Below, piece by piece: positions 55,144 through 63,366 of a DNA stretch of 64,000 nt. The DNA comes from Roseibium algicola (GTDB taxonomy: Bacteria > Pseudomonadota > Alphaproteobacteria > Rhizobiales > Stappiaceae). Both the position numbers and the translations under genes were made by a program. Location: contig NZ_CP019630.1 in NCBI RefSeq assembly GCF_001999245.1, positions 3,315,001 to 3,379,000 on the forward strand. The letters are read 5' to 3'. Within the stretch, counting starts at the first letter, position 1, and each line of letters starts with the position of its first letter. The notes below the pieces were generated by a model that saw only the letters and a program-made list of their open reading frames with translations, was not told where the DNA came from and did no database searches.

Positions 55144-56304
55144 ATGTCAGTTTCAATTCAGCGCCAAGCCATTGCCGCGCGTCGTGTCGTTTCGGCGATC
55201 TTCTTCATGTGCGGAACCAGTATCGGTACGTGGGCATCGCGAATTCCCAATATCAAGTCTGCAACCGGGCTCGATGAAAGCGGCTTCGGCATTCTTCTGC
55301 TTGTCATGGCTTGCGGTGCGTTTGTCGCCTTTCCCATTACCGGAATGCTGATCGACCGCCTGGGCGCGGCCCCCATGACAAAGTTGCTGGCGGTCGCCAA
55401 CATCATCAGTTTCGTTCTGATCGGTCTTTCGCCCAACGTGGCCTTGCTGACAGCGGCATTGTTCCTGGCAGGGCTGAGCATTGGTGCGCTGGATATTTCC
55501 ATGAACGGCTGGGGTGCTGAAGTGGAAAAGGCGCTGGAGCGTCCGATCATGTCCTCCTATCACGGGCTGTACAGCCTGGGTGCGGGTGTTGCTGCCCTGG
55601 CCGGCGGGCTTGCGATCATGGCGGATCTCAGCGTGCTGTCGCATTTTGTCCTGTGGGGCATCGTCGCGGCGCCATTCCTTGTCTGGTATTGGCGCCAATC
55701 CTGGCCGCAGACCAAGACGGAAAACGAAGATGGCAGCAAGGCACCGCTTTTCGCTCTGCCCAAGGGGGCTCTGGTGCTGGTCGGGCTGATGGCGCTGGTG
55801 GCAGCGCTGGGCGAAGGCGCAGTTACGGACTGGGCCGCGCTCTATCAGATCGAGGATCTTGGCATTGCCGAGTCGATCGCGCCCGCCGCTTTCACGATTT
55901 TCTCTATCGCCATGGTGATCATGCGCCTGTCCGGTGACAAGGTGATCGCCCGCTTCGGGCCGGTGCCGACAGCACGGGTCAGCGGTATCGTCGCGCTGCT
56001 CGGGTGCATCCTGCTGGTCTCCGGCGCAGGTCTGTGGTCTGTGTGGGCCGGCTGTTTCGTGATGGGCCTTGGATATGCGGTGCTGTTTCCGCTTGCCATG
56101 TCGCGGGCAGCCAGTGATCCGCACATGTCGAAAGGGGCTGCCCTTGCGGCCGTTGCGACACTTGGCTATGGAGCTTTTCTGTTCGGTCCGCCGCTTCTGG
56201 GCTTTGTTGGCGACTATCTCTCGCTGAGAGCGTCGTTCATCACCGTTGCGGTGCTGACGGTTGCCATTCCGCTGCTTGCAGGGGCGCTCAAGGTCAAGGA
56301 CTGA
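55144..56304 (+). CDS. MFS transporter, YbjJ-like
   Basis: A 386-residue transporter with about twelve membrane segments. It resembles YbjJ: FFMCGTSIGTWASRIPNIK in TM1, GALDISMNGWGAEVEKALERPIMSSYHGLYSLGAG, GEGAVTDWAALY and TLGYGAFLFGPPLLGF. ATG 55144 is chosen; the frame extends 25 residues upstream without similarity. Substrate unknown. It is followed after 49 bases by an ABC ATPase gene. Confidence 0.9.
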   Translation: MSVSIQRQAIAARRVVSAIFFMCGTSIGTWASRIPNIKSATGLDESGFGILLLVMACGAFVAFPITGMLIDRLGAAPMTKLLAVANIISFVLIGLSPNVALLTAALFLAGLSIGALDISMNGWGAEVEKALERPIMSSYHGLYSLGAGVAALAGGLAIMADLSVLSHFVLWGIVAAPFLVWYWRQSWPQTKTENEDGSKAPLFALPKGALVLVGLMALVAALGEGAVTDWAALYQIEDLGIAESIAPAAFTIFSIAMVIMRLSGDKVIARFGPVPTARVSGIVALLGCILLVSGAGLWSVWAGCFVMGLGYAVLFPLAMSRAASDPHMSKGAALAAVATLGYGAFLFGPPLLGFVGDYLSLRASFITVAVLTVAIPLLAGALKVKD

Positions 56305-56353
56305 CGGGCACTGTGGAGACGGTTCACATAACGGGAACGCTGGAAGCGATCAC

Positions 56354-57142
56354 ATGACGTCACACAAGAAGGCCCCCGTCGTCGTATCCCTGAACGGTAT
56401 CGGCAAGGTTTTCGAAAACGGCACAACCGCGCTCGACGATTTCTCCCTGGATGTGCGTGAGGGCGAATTCGTGTCCCTGCTTGGGCCATCCGGGTGCGGC
56501 AAGTCGAGTGCGCTCAGGATCATCGCCGGATTGTCCGATCCCAGCACGGGCACCGTTTCCTGGCCGGCGGAGCGAAGCGGGCAGGAGGAACATGAGCTCG
56601 GGTTCGTGTTCCAGGAGCCGACCCTGATGCCGTGGGCAACGGTTTTTGCCAATGTCTGGTTGCCACTGCGGTTAAAAGGCGTATCTCGCCAGGCTGCCCG
56701 GGACAGGGTGATGGAAGCACTTGCGACTGTCGGACTGGCCGACTTTGCCGAAGACTTTCCCCGTCAGTTATCCGGCGGCATGAAGATGCGGGTCTCGATT
56801 GCCCGGGCGCTTGTCACCCGGCCAAAAGTTCTTCTGATGGACGAACCCTTTGCCGCGCTCGATGAAATCACCCGGTTCAAGCTTAACAACGACCTGCTGC
56901 ACCTGCAGAAGACCTTCGGCTGGACCGTGCTTTTCGTGACGCATTCGGTATTCGAATCCGTCTATCTCTCCAGTCGCATCGTGGTGATGGCCGCGCGGCC
57001 AGGCCGGGTGATACGCGAGATGGAAATCGACGCACCTTACCCGCGAGAAGACAGTTTCCGGACCTCCGCCGAATACAGTCAATATTGCCGTGAGGTTTCC
57101 GATGCGCTGCATGGTGCACTGGAGCCGGCTGACGCGCTTTGA
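56354..57142 (+). CDS. Orphan ABC transporter ATP-binding protein (NitT/TauT/SsuB type)
   Basis: A 262-residue ABC ATPase: Walker A GPSGCGKSS, Q-loop FVFQEPTLMPWATVFANV, signature LSGGMKMRVSIARALV, Walker B VLLMDEPFAALDEITR and H-loop VTHSVFESVYLSSR. The set is typical of nitrate, sulfonate and thiamine-precursor importers. No permease or binding protein is adjacent on either side, so it must pair with distant subunits or has lost them. ATG 56354 is taken as start. Confidence 0.92.
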   Translation: MTSHKKAPVVVSLNGIGKVFENGTTALDDFSLDVREGEFVSLLGPSGCGKSSALRIIAGLSDPSTGTVSWPAERSGQEEHELGFVFQEPTLMPWATVFANVWLPLRLKGVSRQAARDRVMEALATVGLADFAEDFPRQLSGGMKMRVSIARALVTRPKVLLMDEPFAALDEITRFKLNNDLLHLQKTFGWTVLFVTHSVFESVYLSSRIVVMAARPGRVIREMEIDAPYPREDSFRTSAEYSQYCREVSDALHGALEPADAL

Positions 57143-57366
57143 AAGGCGTCGGATGTCCGTTAGTGGTCTGTATCACCGTTCGACAGAGGCACTTCAGCGG
57201 TCGGTGCATCAAAAGTTAGCTGGATAACAGGCGCCAAGTCTGCGCAGTCTCAGTAAAATCGACTTTTCCCGGGCGAGTGTCATTTGACGGTTAAATACTC
57301 CCGCTAGGGTTCCGCCGCATCATTGATGAACGTGATTCGAGTTGATTGGAAGACGGGGTTGCTGCG

Positions 57367-57909
57367 ATGGCTTTTAATTACAAGAAAAGCATAACGTTTC
57401 GACTGGTTCAGGCGGCGAAGGCGCAGCGGGCCCGGTCCGGGGCGCATCTCATGCGAATCGGGCTGCACCCCGGCCAGGAACTGGTGCTGAAGGTTCTGGC
57501 AGATACGGACGGGCGCACAATGAGCCAGCTGGCTCTCGCGCTTGGTGTGCAGCCGCCCACCGTCACCAAGATGGTGACCCGGCTTTCCAGTCAGGGATAT
57601 GTTCGCCGCCAGGTTTCCGACACGGACGGCCGTCTTGCCCGCGTTTATCTGACCGATGTCGGCCGTGAACTGGTGCTGTCGGTGGACAAGGCCTGGAAGC
57701 GTCTGGAACGGGAAGCCATGTCCGGTCTGGAGGACAAGGACCGCAAGAAACTGCGGAAGCTGCTGCGGCAGGTCGAGAAGAACCTGTCGATTTCCGTCGA
57801 CGACGACCCGGAACACGAGGCCGATTTCGACACAGACGGCGATGAAGTCGCGGAAGCCGAAGCCAAGGAAATAGACAAGGCCAAGACGAAGGAACTTTCA
57901 GTGGCCTGA
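57367..57909 (+). CDS. MarR-family transcriptional regulator
   Basis: A 180-residue winged-helix protein: HPGQELVLKVLADTDGRTMSQLALALGVQPPTVTKMVTRLSSQGYVRRQVSDTDGRLARVYLTDVG. The C-terminus is extended and highly acidic (about residues 145-180), unusual for MarR. ATG 57367 is preferred over TTG 57346. No divergent partner operon is evident. Confidence 0.9.
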   Translation: MAFNYKKSITFRLVQAAKAQRARSGAHLMRIGLHPGQELVLKVLADTDGRTMSQLALALGVQPPTVTKMVTRLSSQGYVRRQVSDTDGRLARVYLTDVGRELVLSVDKAWKRLEREAMSGLEDKDRKKLRKLLRQVEKNLSISVDDDPEHEADFDTDGDEVAEAEAKEIDKAKTKELSVA

Positions 57910-58058
57910 TCCGCGTCTGGCTGCCGAATCTCCCGTCAGCCGCCAGATGGCACCATGTGCAGGGCGGCCGGGAAAGATTACAAATCCGTCATTTGAAAAG
58001 GGGCGTTGTGCTTCTTACCTCCGTCGCAGCCAGACTGGCACATACGGAGGATGCACAC

Positions 58059-58298
58059 ATGCAACTGAGGTATCGGACGATAAACGAGGACCGCGGTGCC
58101 CGCCGGGCAGCAGAGCTGCGAGACCGGTTCCGGCACGTGTCGGATGCTTCCATCAACCACCCGCAATTCGGTTTGAGACACGGTGCGCAAGCCCGCACCT
58201 GGAGCGAGGTCAAATCTCGTCAGTCTCAATTTCAGGAGCTCATGGCCTGGAGTGTGCTGGCGGTGGTGATGGTCTTCATCGGATTGATGATGCTCTAG
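58059..58298 (+). CDS. Small membrane protein of unknown function
   Basis: A 79-residue protein starting at ATG 58059 with CGGAGG upstream. The first 57 residues are polar and Arg-rich; the last 22 (MAWSVLAVVMVFIGLMML) form one membrane helix, so it is probably tail-anchored with the basic part in the cytoplasm. It has its own strong terminator. No family recognised. Confidence 0.7.
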   Translation: MQLRYRTINEDRGARRAAELRDRFRHVSDASINHPQFGLRHGAQARTWSEVKSRQSQFQELMAWSVLAVVMVFIGLMML

Positions 58299-58370
58299 AC
58301 ATCGCTGCCATCCTGGCTGAAACCGACCGGTGACGCTTCGGAGAAAGCGGCACCGGCACGAGATGAACAC

Positions 58371-58405
58371 GCGGCGAACGGCTGGACCGTTCGCCGCTTT
58401 TTTGT
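58371..58405 (+). terminator. Rho-independent terminator after the small membrane protein
   Basis: GCGGCGAACGG, loop CTGGA, CCGTTCGCCGC followed by TTTTTTTG: eleven perfect pairs. Confidence 0.94.
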
Positions 58406-58554
58406 GTCTACCGGCTATGGCCCATCTGGGGGATGCAGGGCTCTGCTCTCCGGCGCTAGAGCATTCGCGTTTCACAAACGGTTGATCCGGCTTATGAAGA
58501 TTGTCGAGGACGTCGCAAGCAACCGCTGTGGTCAACAGCAACTGGGGGAATGTC

Positions 58555-59537
58555 ATGAGTGTCGCGGTGACTGGCGGGAGAAAGAATTGGCTCGGGCAAT
58601 CCACAGCCGTCAGGCGCGGCAAAGCTGCCCGGCTCTCTGCGACGCTGGATCACGGCAAAACCCTCCGGCCTTTCCTGGCATTCATTGTCCTCCTTGCCGG
58701 AACAAGTTCAGCGGCAACCGCGCAGACGCCTGATCCCGAACCGAAATTGCCCGCGGGTCTTGAAGCCGAGATTGCGTCTTGCAAGGCGGATCCAGCGAAC
58801 CGGATCGGCGGCGCCGCGATTGTGGCGAGTGCCTGGAGGACCGGGCAGCGGAACGGCGGGCGGAACTGGACCGCAGACGCGAAAAACTCGCTGAACGGCT
58901 CTGCAATCCCGCGCATACGAAACAGCTGTTTGAAGGTGGAAAAACCTGGGAGGCGCTGCGCCAGAGCGAATGCGGATTGCTTGGCAAGCTCCCGGGAAAT
59001 ACCGCGTCCTATATCAACATGGCGTCCTGCGAGATGACGCTGGCACTTCAGCAAAGCGAGGCGCTGGCTTTACTGGAGGATTTTGCCAATCCGTGGTGCC
59101 CTTCCTACGAACTGGTCGAAGACGCAAGCCGGAAGGGCGAGCCGGTGCCAGGGGAAGCGGTCGAGATTGTGGGCAGCTCCCTGTCGTGGACATTCGAGCC
59201 CACGCCAGACGCCCGGATCGTCGTGTCGGACAGTGTGTCCGGAGAGGTCGTTCCACTCGATATCTCTGGCTGCTCGTTTTGTTCGGGTGATGCGGACAAT
59301 TGCGAGCAGGACGGTATCTACACCATGCGCGAAGACCCGGAACGTCCGCTTTTTGTCGCGGTTTGCCACAAGGGTGCACATTCCCAGCGTCTGACCCTGT
59401 TCGACCCGGTTGTCCGGGGCGCTGAACCCGTCGTCGAGAGTACGGGCGAATATTTCATCGAATGGCAGATTCAAAAGGGACGGCTGGAGTACCTGCCGGA
59501 CGGGGCAGGGGACGCAGTCTGGCCCGAATACGACTGA
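58555..59537 (+). pseudogene. Secreted protein gene split by a frameshift
   Basis: One frame from ATG 58555 encodes a signal peptide (FLAFIVLLAGTSSAATAQT) and ends EIASCKADPANR before losing its character; read on, it stops at 59037. A second frame, open from 58764 to 59537, carries the rest: CGECLEDRAAERRAELDRRREKLAERLCNP, then a Cys-containing globular part ending VWPEYD. The frames overlap around 58764-58830, so a single shift there would join them into a protein of about 325 residues. This is a recent mutation, a sequencing error or recoding. The family is not recognised; spaced Cys suggest an extracytoplasmic fold. Confidence 0.7.
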
Positions 59538-59562
59538 CCAATCGCTGTCGGCTGGACTGCGT

Positions 59563-60441
59563 TCATTTGAATGCAGTTTCCAGTTCCTCCAGCAAGGCCT
59601 TGATCCGCCGCACCCCTGACCGGCCTTTTGGATAAACAGCCTGTAGCCCGGCGGGGGGCAGCTCGAATTCCCGCAGCAATGGCACGAGTTTGCCCGCTGC
59701 CAGGTCTTCAGCAACATCCCACTGGGACTTGCGGGCAATCCCGAACCCGGCGAGACACCAGTCGCGCACCAGCCCGCCGTCATTTGCCGTGCGCCGTCCA
59801 CTGACCGGGCAGCGCACTATCTTGCCGTCGATCAGGAACTGCCAGGAATTGTCGGGCTCGGAGCCAAAACGCATCAGCAGGCAATCATGCCGGGCAAGGT
59901 CCCGGGGATGGTGCGGACGGCCATGGCGTTCCACGTAGGACGGAGCGGCACAGACAATCCGGGCGTTGGCCGCAAGCTTGCGGACGATAAGTGTTGAATC
60001 CTTCAACTCGCCATACCGGATCGCAACGTCGTACCCCTGCGAGGCAACGTCCACGAAACCGTCACTCAGGTGAAGATCGATCGTCACGTCCGGATGAGCT
60101 TCCAGAAACCGATTCAGCACAGCCCGAAGGCGTGTTCTGCCGAGGTCAAGCGGTGCCGACAGGCGAATGGGTCCGGCCAGTCTTTCCGCGCCTAACCGGA
60201 TACGGACATCCAACTCTTCCGCCTCGGCAAGCAGGCGGCGGGCGCCGTCCAGCAGCAAACGTCCTTCCTCGGTCAGACTGAGGGCGCGCGTGCTCCGTGT
60301 CAGCAACCTGACGCCGTAATGAGCCTCAAGCGCTGCCAGCCGCTCGGACGTCGTAGCGGGGGAATAGCCCATCTCCCTGCCCGCGGAGGCAATGCCTCCC
60401 GTTTCCGCAATGCGCACGAACAGCGCGAGATTGTCCATCAT
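59563..60441 (-). CDS. LysR-family transcriptional regulator
   Basis: A 292-residue LTTR of the group often found with reductase genes: HTH ALFVRIAETGGIASAGREMGYSPATTSERLAALE, then GVRLLTRSTRALSLTEEG and effector-domain segments IRLSAPLDLGR and DVAIRYGELKDS. It is divergent from the VOC-SDR-old yellow enzyme-cupin operon, with an inverted repeat between, so it probably controls that operon and itself. Confidence 0.93.
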   Translation of the reverse strand: MMDNLALFVRIAETGGIASAGREMGYSPATTSERLAALEAHYGVRLLTRSTRALSLTEEGRLLLDGARRLLAEAEELDVRIRLGAERLAGPIRLSAPLDLGRTRLRAVLNRFLEAHPDVTIDLHLSDGFVDVASQGYDVAIRYGELKDSTLIVRKLAANARIVCAAPSYVERHGRPHHPRDLARHDCLLMRFGSEPDNSWQFLIDGKIVRCPVSGRRTANDGGLVRDWCLAGFGIARKSQWDVAEDLAAGKLVPLLREFELPPAGLQAVYPKGRSGVRRIKALLEELETAFK

Positions 60442-60449
60442 TATTCGAA

Positions 60450-60474
60450 AATTCCGAATTTAGGTTTCGGAATT
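60450..60474. promoter_or_regulatory. LysR-type operator between the LysR gene and the VOC operon
   Basis: AATTCCGAA (60450-60458), seven bases, TTCGGAATT (60466-60474): a perfect inverted repeat of LTTR-box size, directly between the divergent starts. A TTCGAA lies just to its left. Confidence 0.75.
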
Positions 60475-60558
60475 GTCTCAATTATCTGGCCTTGCCGCAA
60501 GCATTAGGTTCGTGGGCAACAAAGGCAGTCCGATGATTGCTGCCGGAAAGGAAACGGG

Positions 60559-60948
60559 ATGCTGCTCGATCATATCACCATCAGAACCCACGATCTCGTG
60601 ACGACACGTGCCTTCTTCCTTCAGGTCTTCGACGATCTGGAGGAGCGTCCGCGTCCTCGCCGCATCCGCCAAATTCCGGGGCACTGGCTCTACTACGGCA
60701 ATGAACCTCTCATTCATCTGATCGGAATTCCTCCACACGCCGAAGAGGATCGGCAGGCCGACGGCTGGGACCACATCGGTTTCCGCCTCGAAGGTTACGA
60801 GGCCTTCCGGGCAAAGCTGGAACGGCTCAGCATTGCCTATTCCCCCATGGAGCTGTCGGAACTGGGCGAGCGTCGTCTGTTCTTTCGCACGCCCACCGGT
60901 CAGCTGATTGAAACCGTCTTCCGGGAAACCGACCAAAGGAGTGCGTGA
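60559..60948 (+). CDS. VOC-family (glyoxalase/bleomycin-resistance-like) protein
   Basis: A 129-residue protein of the vicinal oxygen chelate fold: LLDHITIRTHDLVTTRAFFLQVFDDL at the N-terminus, WDHIGFRLEGYEAF in the middle and RLFFRTPTGQLIETVF at the end. His and Glu residues at metal positions are present (DHITI, DHIGF, IETVF). It is the first gene of a four-gene operon under the divergent LysR. It may act in detoxification of reactive carbonyl compounds; substrate unknown. Confidence 0.9.
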   Translation: MLLDHITIRTHDLVTTRAFFLQVFDDLEERPRPRRIRQIPGHWLYYGNEPLIHLIGIPPHAEEDRQADGWDHIGFRLEGYEAFRAKLERLSIAYSPMELSELGERRLFFRTPTGQLIETVFRETDQRSA

Positions 60949-60949
60949 G

Positions 60950-61621
60950 ATGGCATTTACCCAGGAAACAAGAACCGTGGTCATTGGCGGCACATCCGGC
61001 ATCGGAAGTGCCGTGGCCGATGCGCTGGCACGCCGGCCGGGAGAGGTCTTGCGCGCAGGGCGCTCCAATGGTCTGGACGTTGAAGACCCGAAAGAGGTTG
61101 CTGTCTATTTCGCCGCGATCGGTCCGGTTGACCATGTGGTTTTCACGGCCGGCAGCCAGGCACCGGGTGGACCCGTGTCCGGTCTTGATCTCGAGGCAGC
61201 CAAAACCGCTTTCGACACGAAATTCTGGGGTGCGGTCGCGGTGGCGCAAGCCGCGGCCAAGCATGTTCGACCGGGCGGTACCATAACATTCACCAGCGGT
61301 TTTCTGGCGCGGCGAACGGTTCCAGGAACCTTTGTGAAAACCGCAATGAATGCAGCGCTGGAGGCAGGTGCCAAGGTGCTGGCGAAGGAGCTTGCTCCCG
61401 TCCGGGTCAACGTCGTCAGCCCGGGCCTTACCGATACATCCGCTTACGCCGCAATGGATCCGGCCGCCCGGACAGCCATGCTGAACAAGGCTGCAGAGAC
61501 CCTCCCTGCCGGGCGGTTCGCAAGACCGGCGGATGTGGCGGCAGCCTATCTCCTTCTGATCGACAACTCTTCCATGACCGGTGCCGTGATCGATGTTGAC
61601 GGCGGCGCCCTGATCAACTGA
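60950..61621 (+). CDS. SDR-family oxidoreductase
   Basis: A 223-residue short-chain dehydrogenase with TVVIGGTSGIGSAVADALA and VVSPGLTDTSAYA, ending IDVDGGALIN. In place of the usual YxxxK a segment FVKTAMNAALEAG follows TFTSGFLA, so the catalytic Tyr is replaced; activity may be atypical. ATG 60950 starts one base after the VOC stop. Confidence 0.88.
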   Translation: MAFTQETRTVVIGGTSGIGSAVADALARRPGEVLRAGRSNGLDVEDPKEVAVYFAAIGPVDHVVFTAGSQAPGGPVSGLDLEAAKTAFDTKFWGAVAVAQAAAKHVRPGGTITFTSGFLARRTVPGTFVKTAMNAALEAGAKVLAKELAPVRVNVVSPGLTDTSAYAAMDPAARTAMLNKAAETLPAGRFARPADVAAAYLLLIDNSSMTGAVIDVDGGALIN

Positions 61622-61641
61622 CGTTTGTGAAAGGACTTTCC

Positions 61642-62733
61642 ATGACCAGCCTGTTCGACCGATATGACCTCGGTCCCCTTGCCCTGCCGTCACGTATCGT
61701 GATGGCTCCAATGACGCGCTCGCGCAGTACGCAGCCGGGCAACGTGCCCAATGACATGATGGCGGACTATTACGCCCAACGGGCAAGCGCCGGGATGATT
61801 GTCAGCGAGGCCACGCAGATCTCATCACAGGGCCAGGGTTACAGCTTCACTCCCGGCATCCATTCGGCGGAACAGGTCGATGGCTGGCGCAAGGTGACGG
61901 ACGCCGTTCACCAAAAAGGCGGACGCATGGTATTGCAGCTCTGGCATGTCGGCCGCATGAGCCATGCCCAATTCCAGGGTGGAGGTCAGCCGGTTGCTCC
62001 CTCGGCCATCGCCCCGGGTGCGTCCATCTGGGCGGTTGATCCGGAGACCGGGCAGGGTGGCATGATCGAATGTCCCGTTCCGCGAGCACTCACGGCTGAA
62101 GAGATTTCTGCCATCGTCGAGGACTACCGGACAGCTGCAGCCAACGCCAGGGCAGCCGGGTTTGACGGTGTCGAGATCCATGCCGCCAATGGGTATCTGA
62201 TCGACGAATTCCTGCGATCGACCTCCAATCGGCGGACGGATGCTTATGGCGGCAGTCAGGAAAACCGTATCCGGTTTGCGCGGGAAGTGGCCGAAGCCGT
62301 TTCAAAAGTCATCGGGGCGGAGCGGATCGGCATTCGCTTTTCACCCTTCATCACCCAGCGTGGCATGGACGATCCGGCAGCACCTGAGACGATCCTGAAG
62401 CTCGCCGGGGAACTGGACAAAATCGGTCTTGCCTATGTTCATCTTGCCGAGGCCGATTGGGACGACGCGCCTGAAACGCCCGAAAGCTTCCGGGCTGCCT
62501 TGCGAGAGGCCTACTCCGGTACCGTCATTGTTGCCGGCGGCTATACCAAGGTGAAGGCAGGCCGGATCCTTGCAGATGGATATGCGGACCTCGTTGCCTT
62601 CGGTCGTCCTTTCATCGCGAACCCGGACTTTCCGCGCCGCCTGGCGGACGGAGTGCCGCTTGCCGATTTCGATGGGTCGACGCTCTTCGGTGGCGATGCC
62701 GCAGGATACACAAGCTATCCGGTGGCAGCATGA
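61642..62733 (+). CDS. Old yellow enzyme-family alkene reductase (NemA-like)
   Basis: A 363-residue FMN TIM barrel: LPSRIVMAPMTRSRS at the N-terminus, LQLWHVGRMSH, GFDGVEIHAANGYLIDEFLRSTSNRRTDAYGGS (substrate His-Ala-Ala-Asn) and DLVAFGRPFIANPDFPRRLA. It reduces activated C=C bonds, such as enones or nitro-alkenes, with NAD(P)H. ATG 61642 follows AAAGGA; GTG 61627 is an alternative. Its stop overlaps the cupin start (ATGA). Confidence 0.94.
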   Translation: MTSLFDRYDLGPLALPSRIVMAPMTRSRSTQPGNVPNDMMADYYAQRASAGMIVSEATQISSQGQGYSFTPGIHSAEQVDGWRKVTDAVHQKGGRMVLQLWHVGRMSHAQFQGGGQPVAPSAIAPGASIWAVDPETGQGGMIECPVPRALTAEEISAIVEDYRTAAANARAAGFDGVEIHAANGYLIDEFLRSTSNRRTDAYGGSQENRIRFAREVAEAVSKVIGAERIGIRFSPFITQRGMDDPAAPETILKLAGELDKIGLAYVHLAEADWDDAPETPESFRAALREAYSGTVIVAGGYTKVKAGRILADGYADLVAFGRPFIANPDFPRRLADGVPLADFDGSTLFGGDAAGYTSYPVAA

Positions 62734-63068
62734 CCACACCAATGAGCAAGGCAGAGATTGCAATGGCGACCGACAGGGTCGGGACGCATCTGGTGTCGGA
62801 AGAAAACGGCGTGAAAGTCTGGCATCTCCGACTGGCGCCGGGCGAGACACTGCCTGCCCACCGGCACGAGCGGCCGTATTTCTGGACCGTCCTGACCGAT
62901 GGCAAGGCCGTCTCACGTCAGGCGGATGGCCGCATTCTGGACGTGACCTACAGGGCGGGTGATACCCGGCATATGTCAGATCTGTCGCCGGATACGGCCT
63001 TCGTGCACGATCTCACCAACACGGGCGAAGCGGAACTTGTTTTCGTGACCGTCGAATTCGTTCGGTAA
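62730..63068 (+). CDS. Small cupin-domain protein
   Basis: A 112-residue cupin: LRLAPGETLPAHRHERPYFWTVLTDGKA contains the HxH metal motif with downstream Tyr/Phe in place of Glu, and the second half has AGDTRHMSDLSPDTAFVHDLTNTG. The start overlaps the reductase stop by four bases. It ends the operon. Function unknown; it may bind a metal and a small ketone or acid. Confidence 0.88.
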   Translation: MTTPMSKAEIAMATDRVGTHLVSEENGVKVWHLRLAPGETLPAHRHERPYFWTVLTDGKAVSRQADGRILDVTYRAGDTRHMSDLSPDTAFVHDLTNTGEAELVFVTVEFVR

Positions 63069-63366
63069 ACGGGTTTCGGCGTCAGGACGAGTGGAATGAG
63101 GACGATACCTGTTGCTTTGCTGCGAGCACAGGACCGTCCTTTTCAGCGTCTGCGGCAGCATCAGGCGGCGTATACTTGTGCGTTTATTTTCAGCTTGAAT
63201 GACGCTATAATTGTGTCCTTGGGTTCCGAAGCCTGGGAGAACGTGCGGTTGGCCGTATTTTGACCGACAAGACGCATATTCTCATCCGACCGTCGGCGGT
63301 TGACTGACGTGCCGGCTCGAAGAGACAGGCTCCATTGTTTTAACGATTCTCGATACGGTGTTGGTC
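63069..63366. promoter_or_regulatory. Intergenic region with probable promoter for the trypsin-like gene
   Basis: A TATAAT (63206-63211) with a weak TTTATT 17 bases upstream could be a promoter for the gene at 63367. No terminator with a T tract was found after the cupin gene. No gene seen. Confidence 0.4.
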
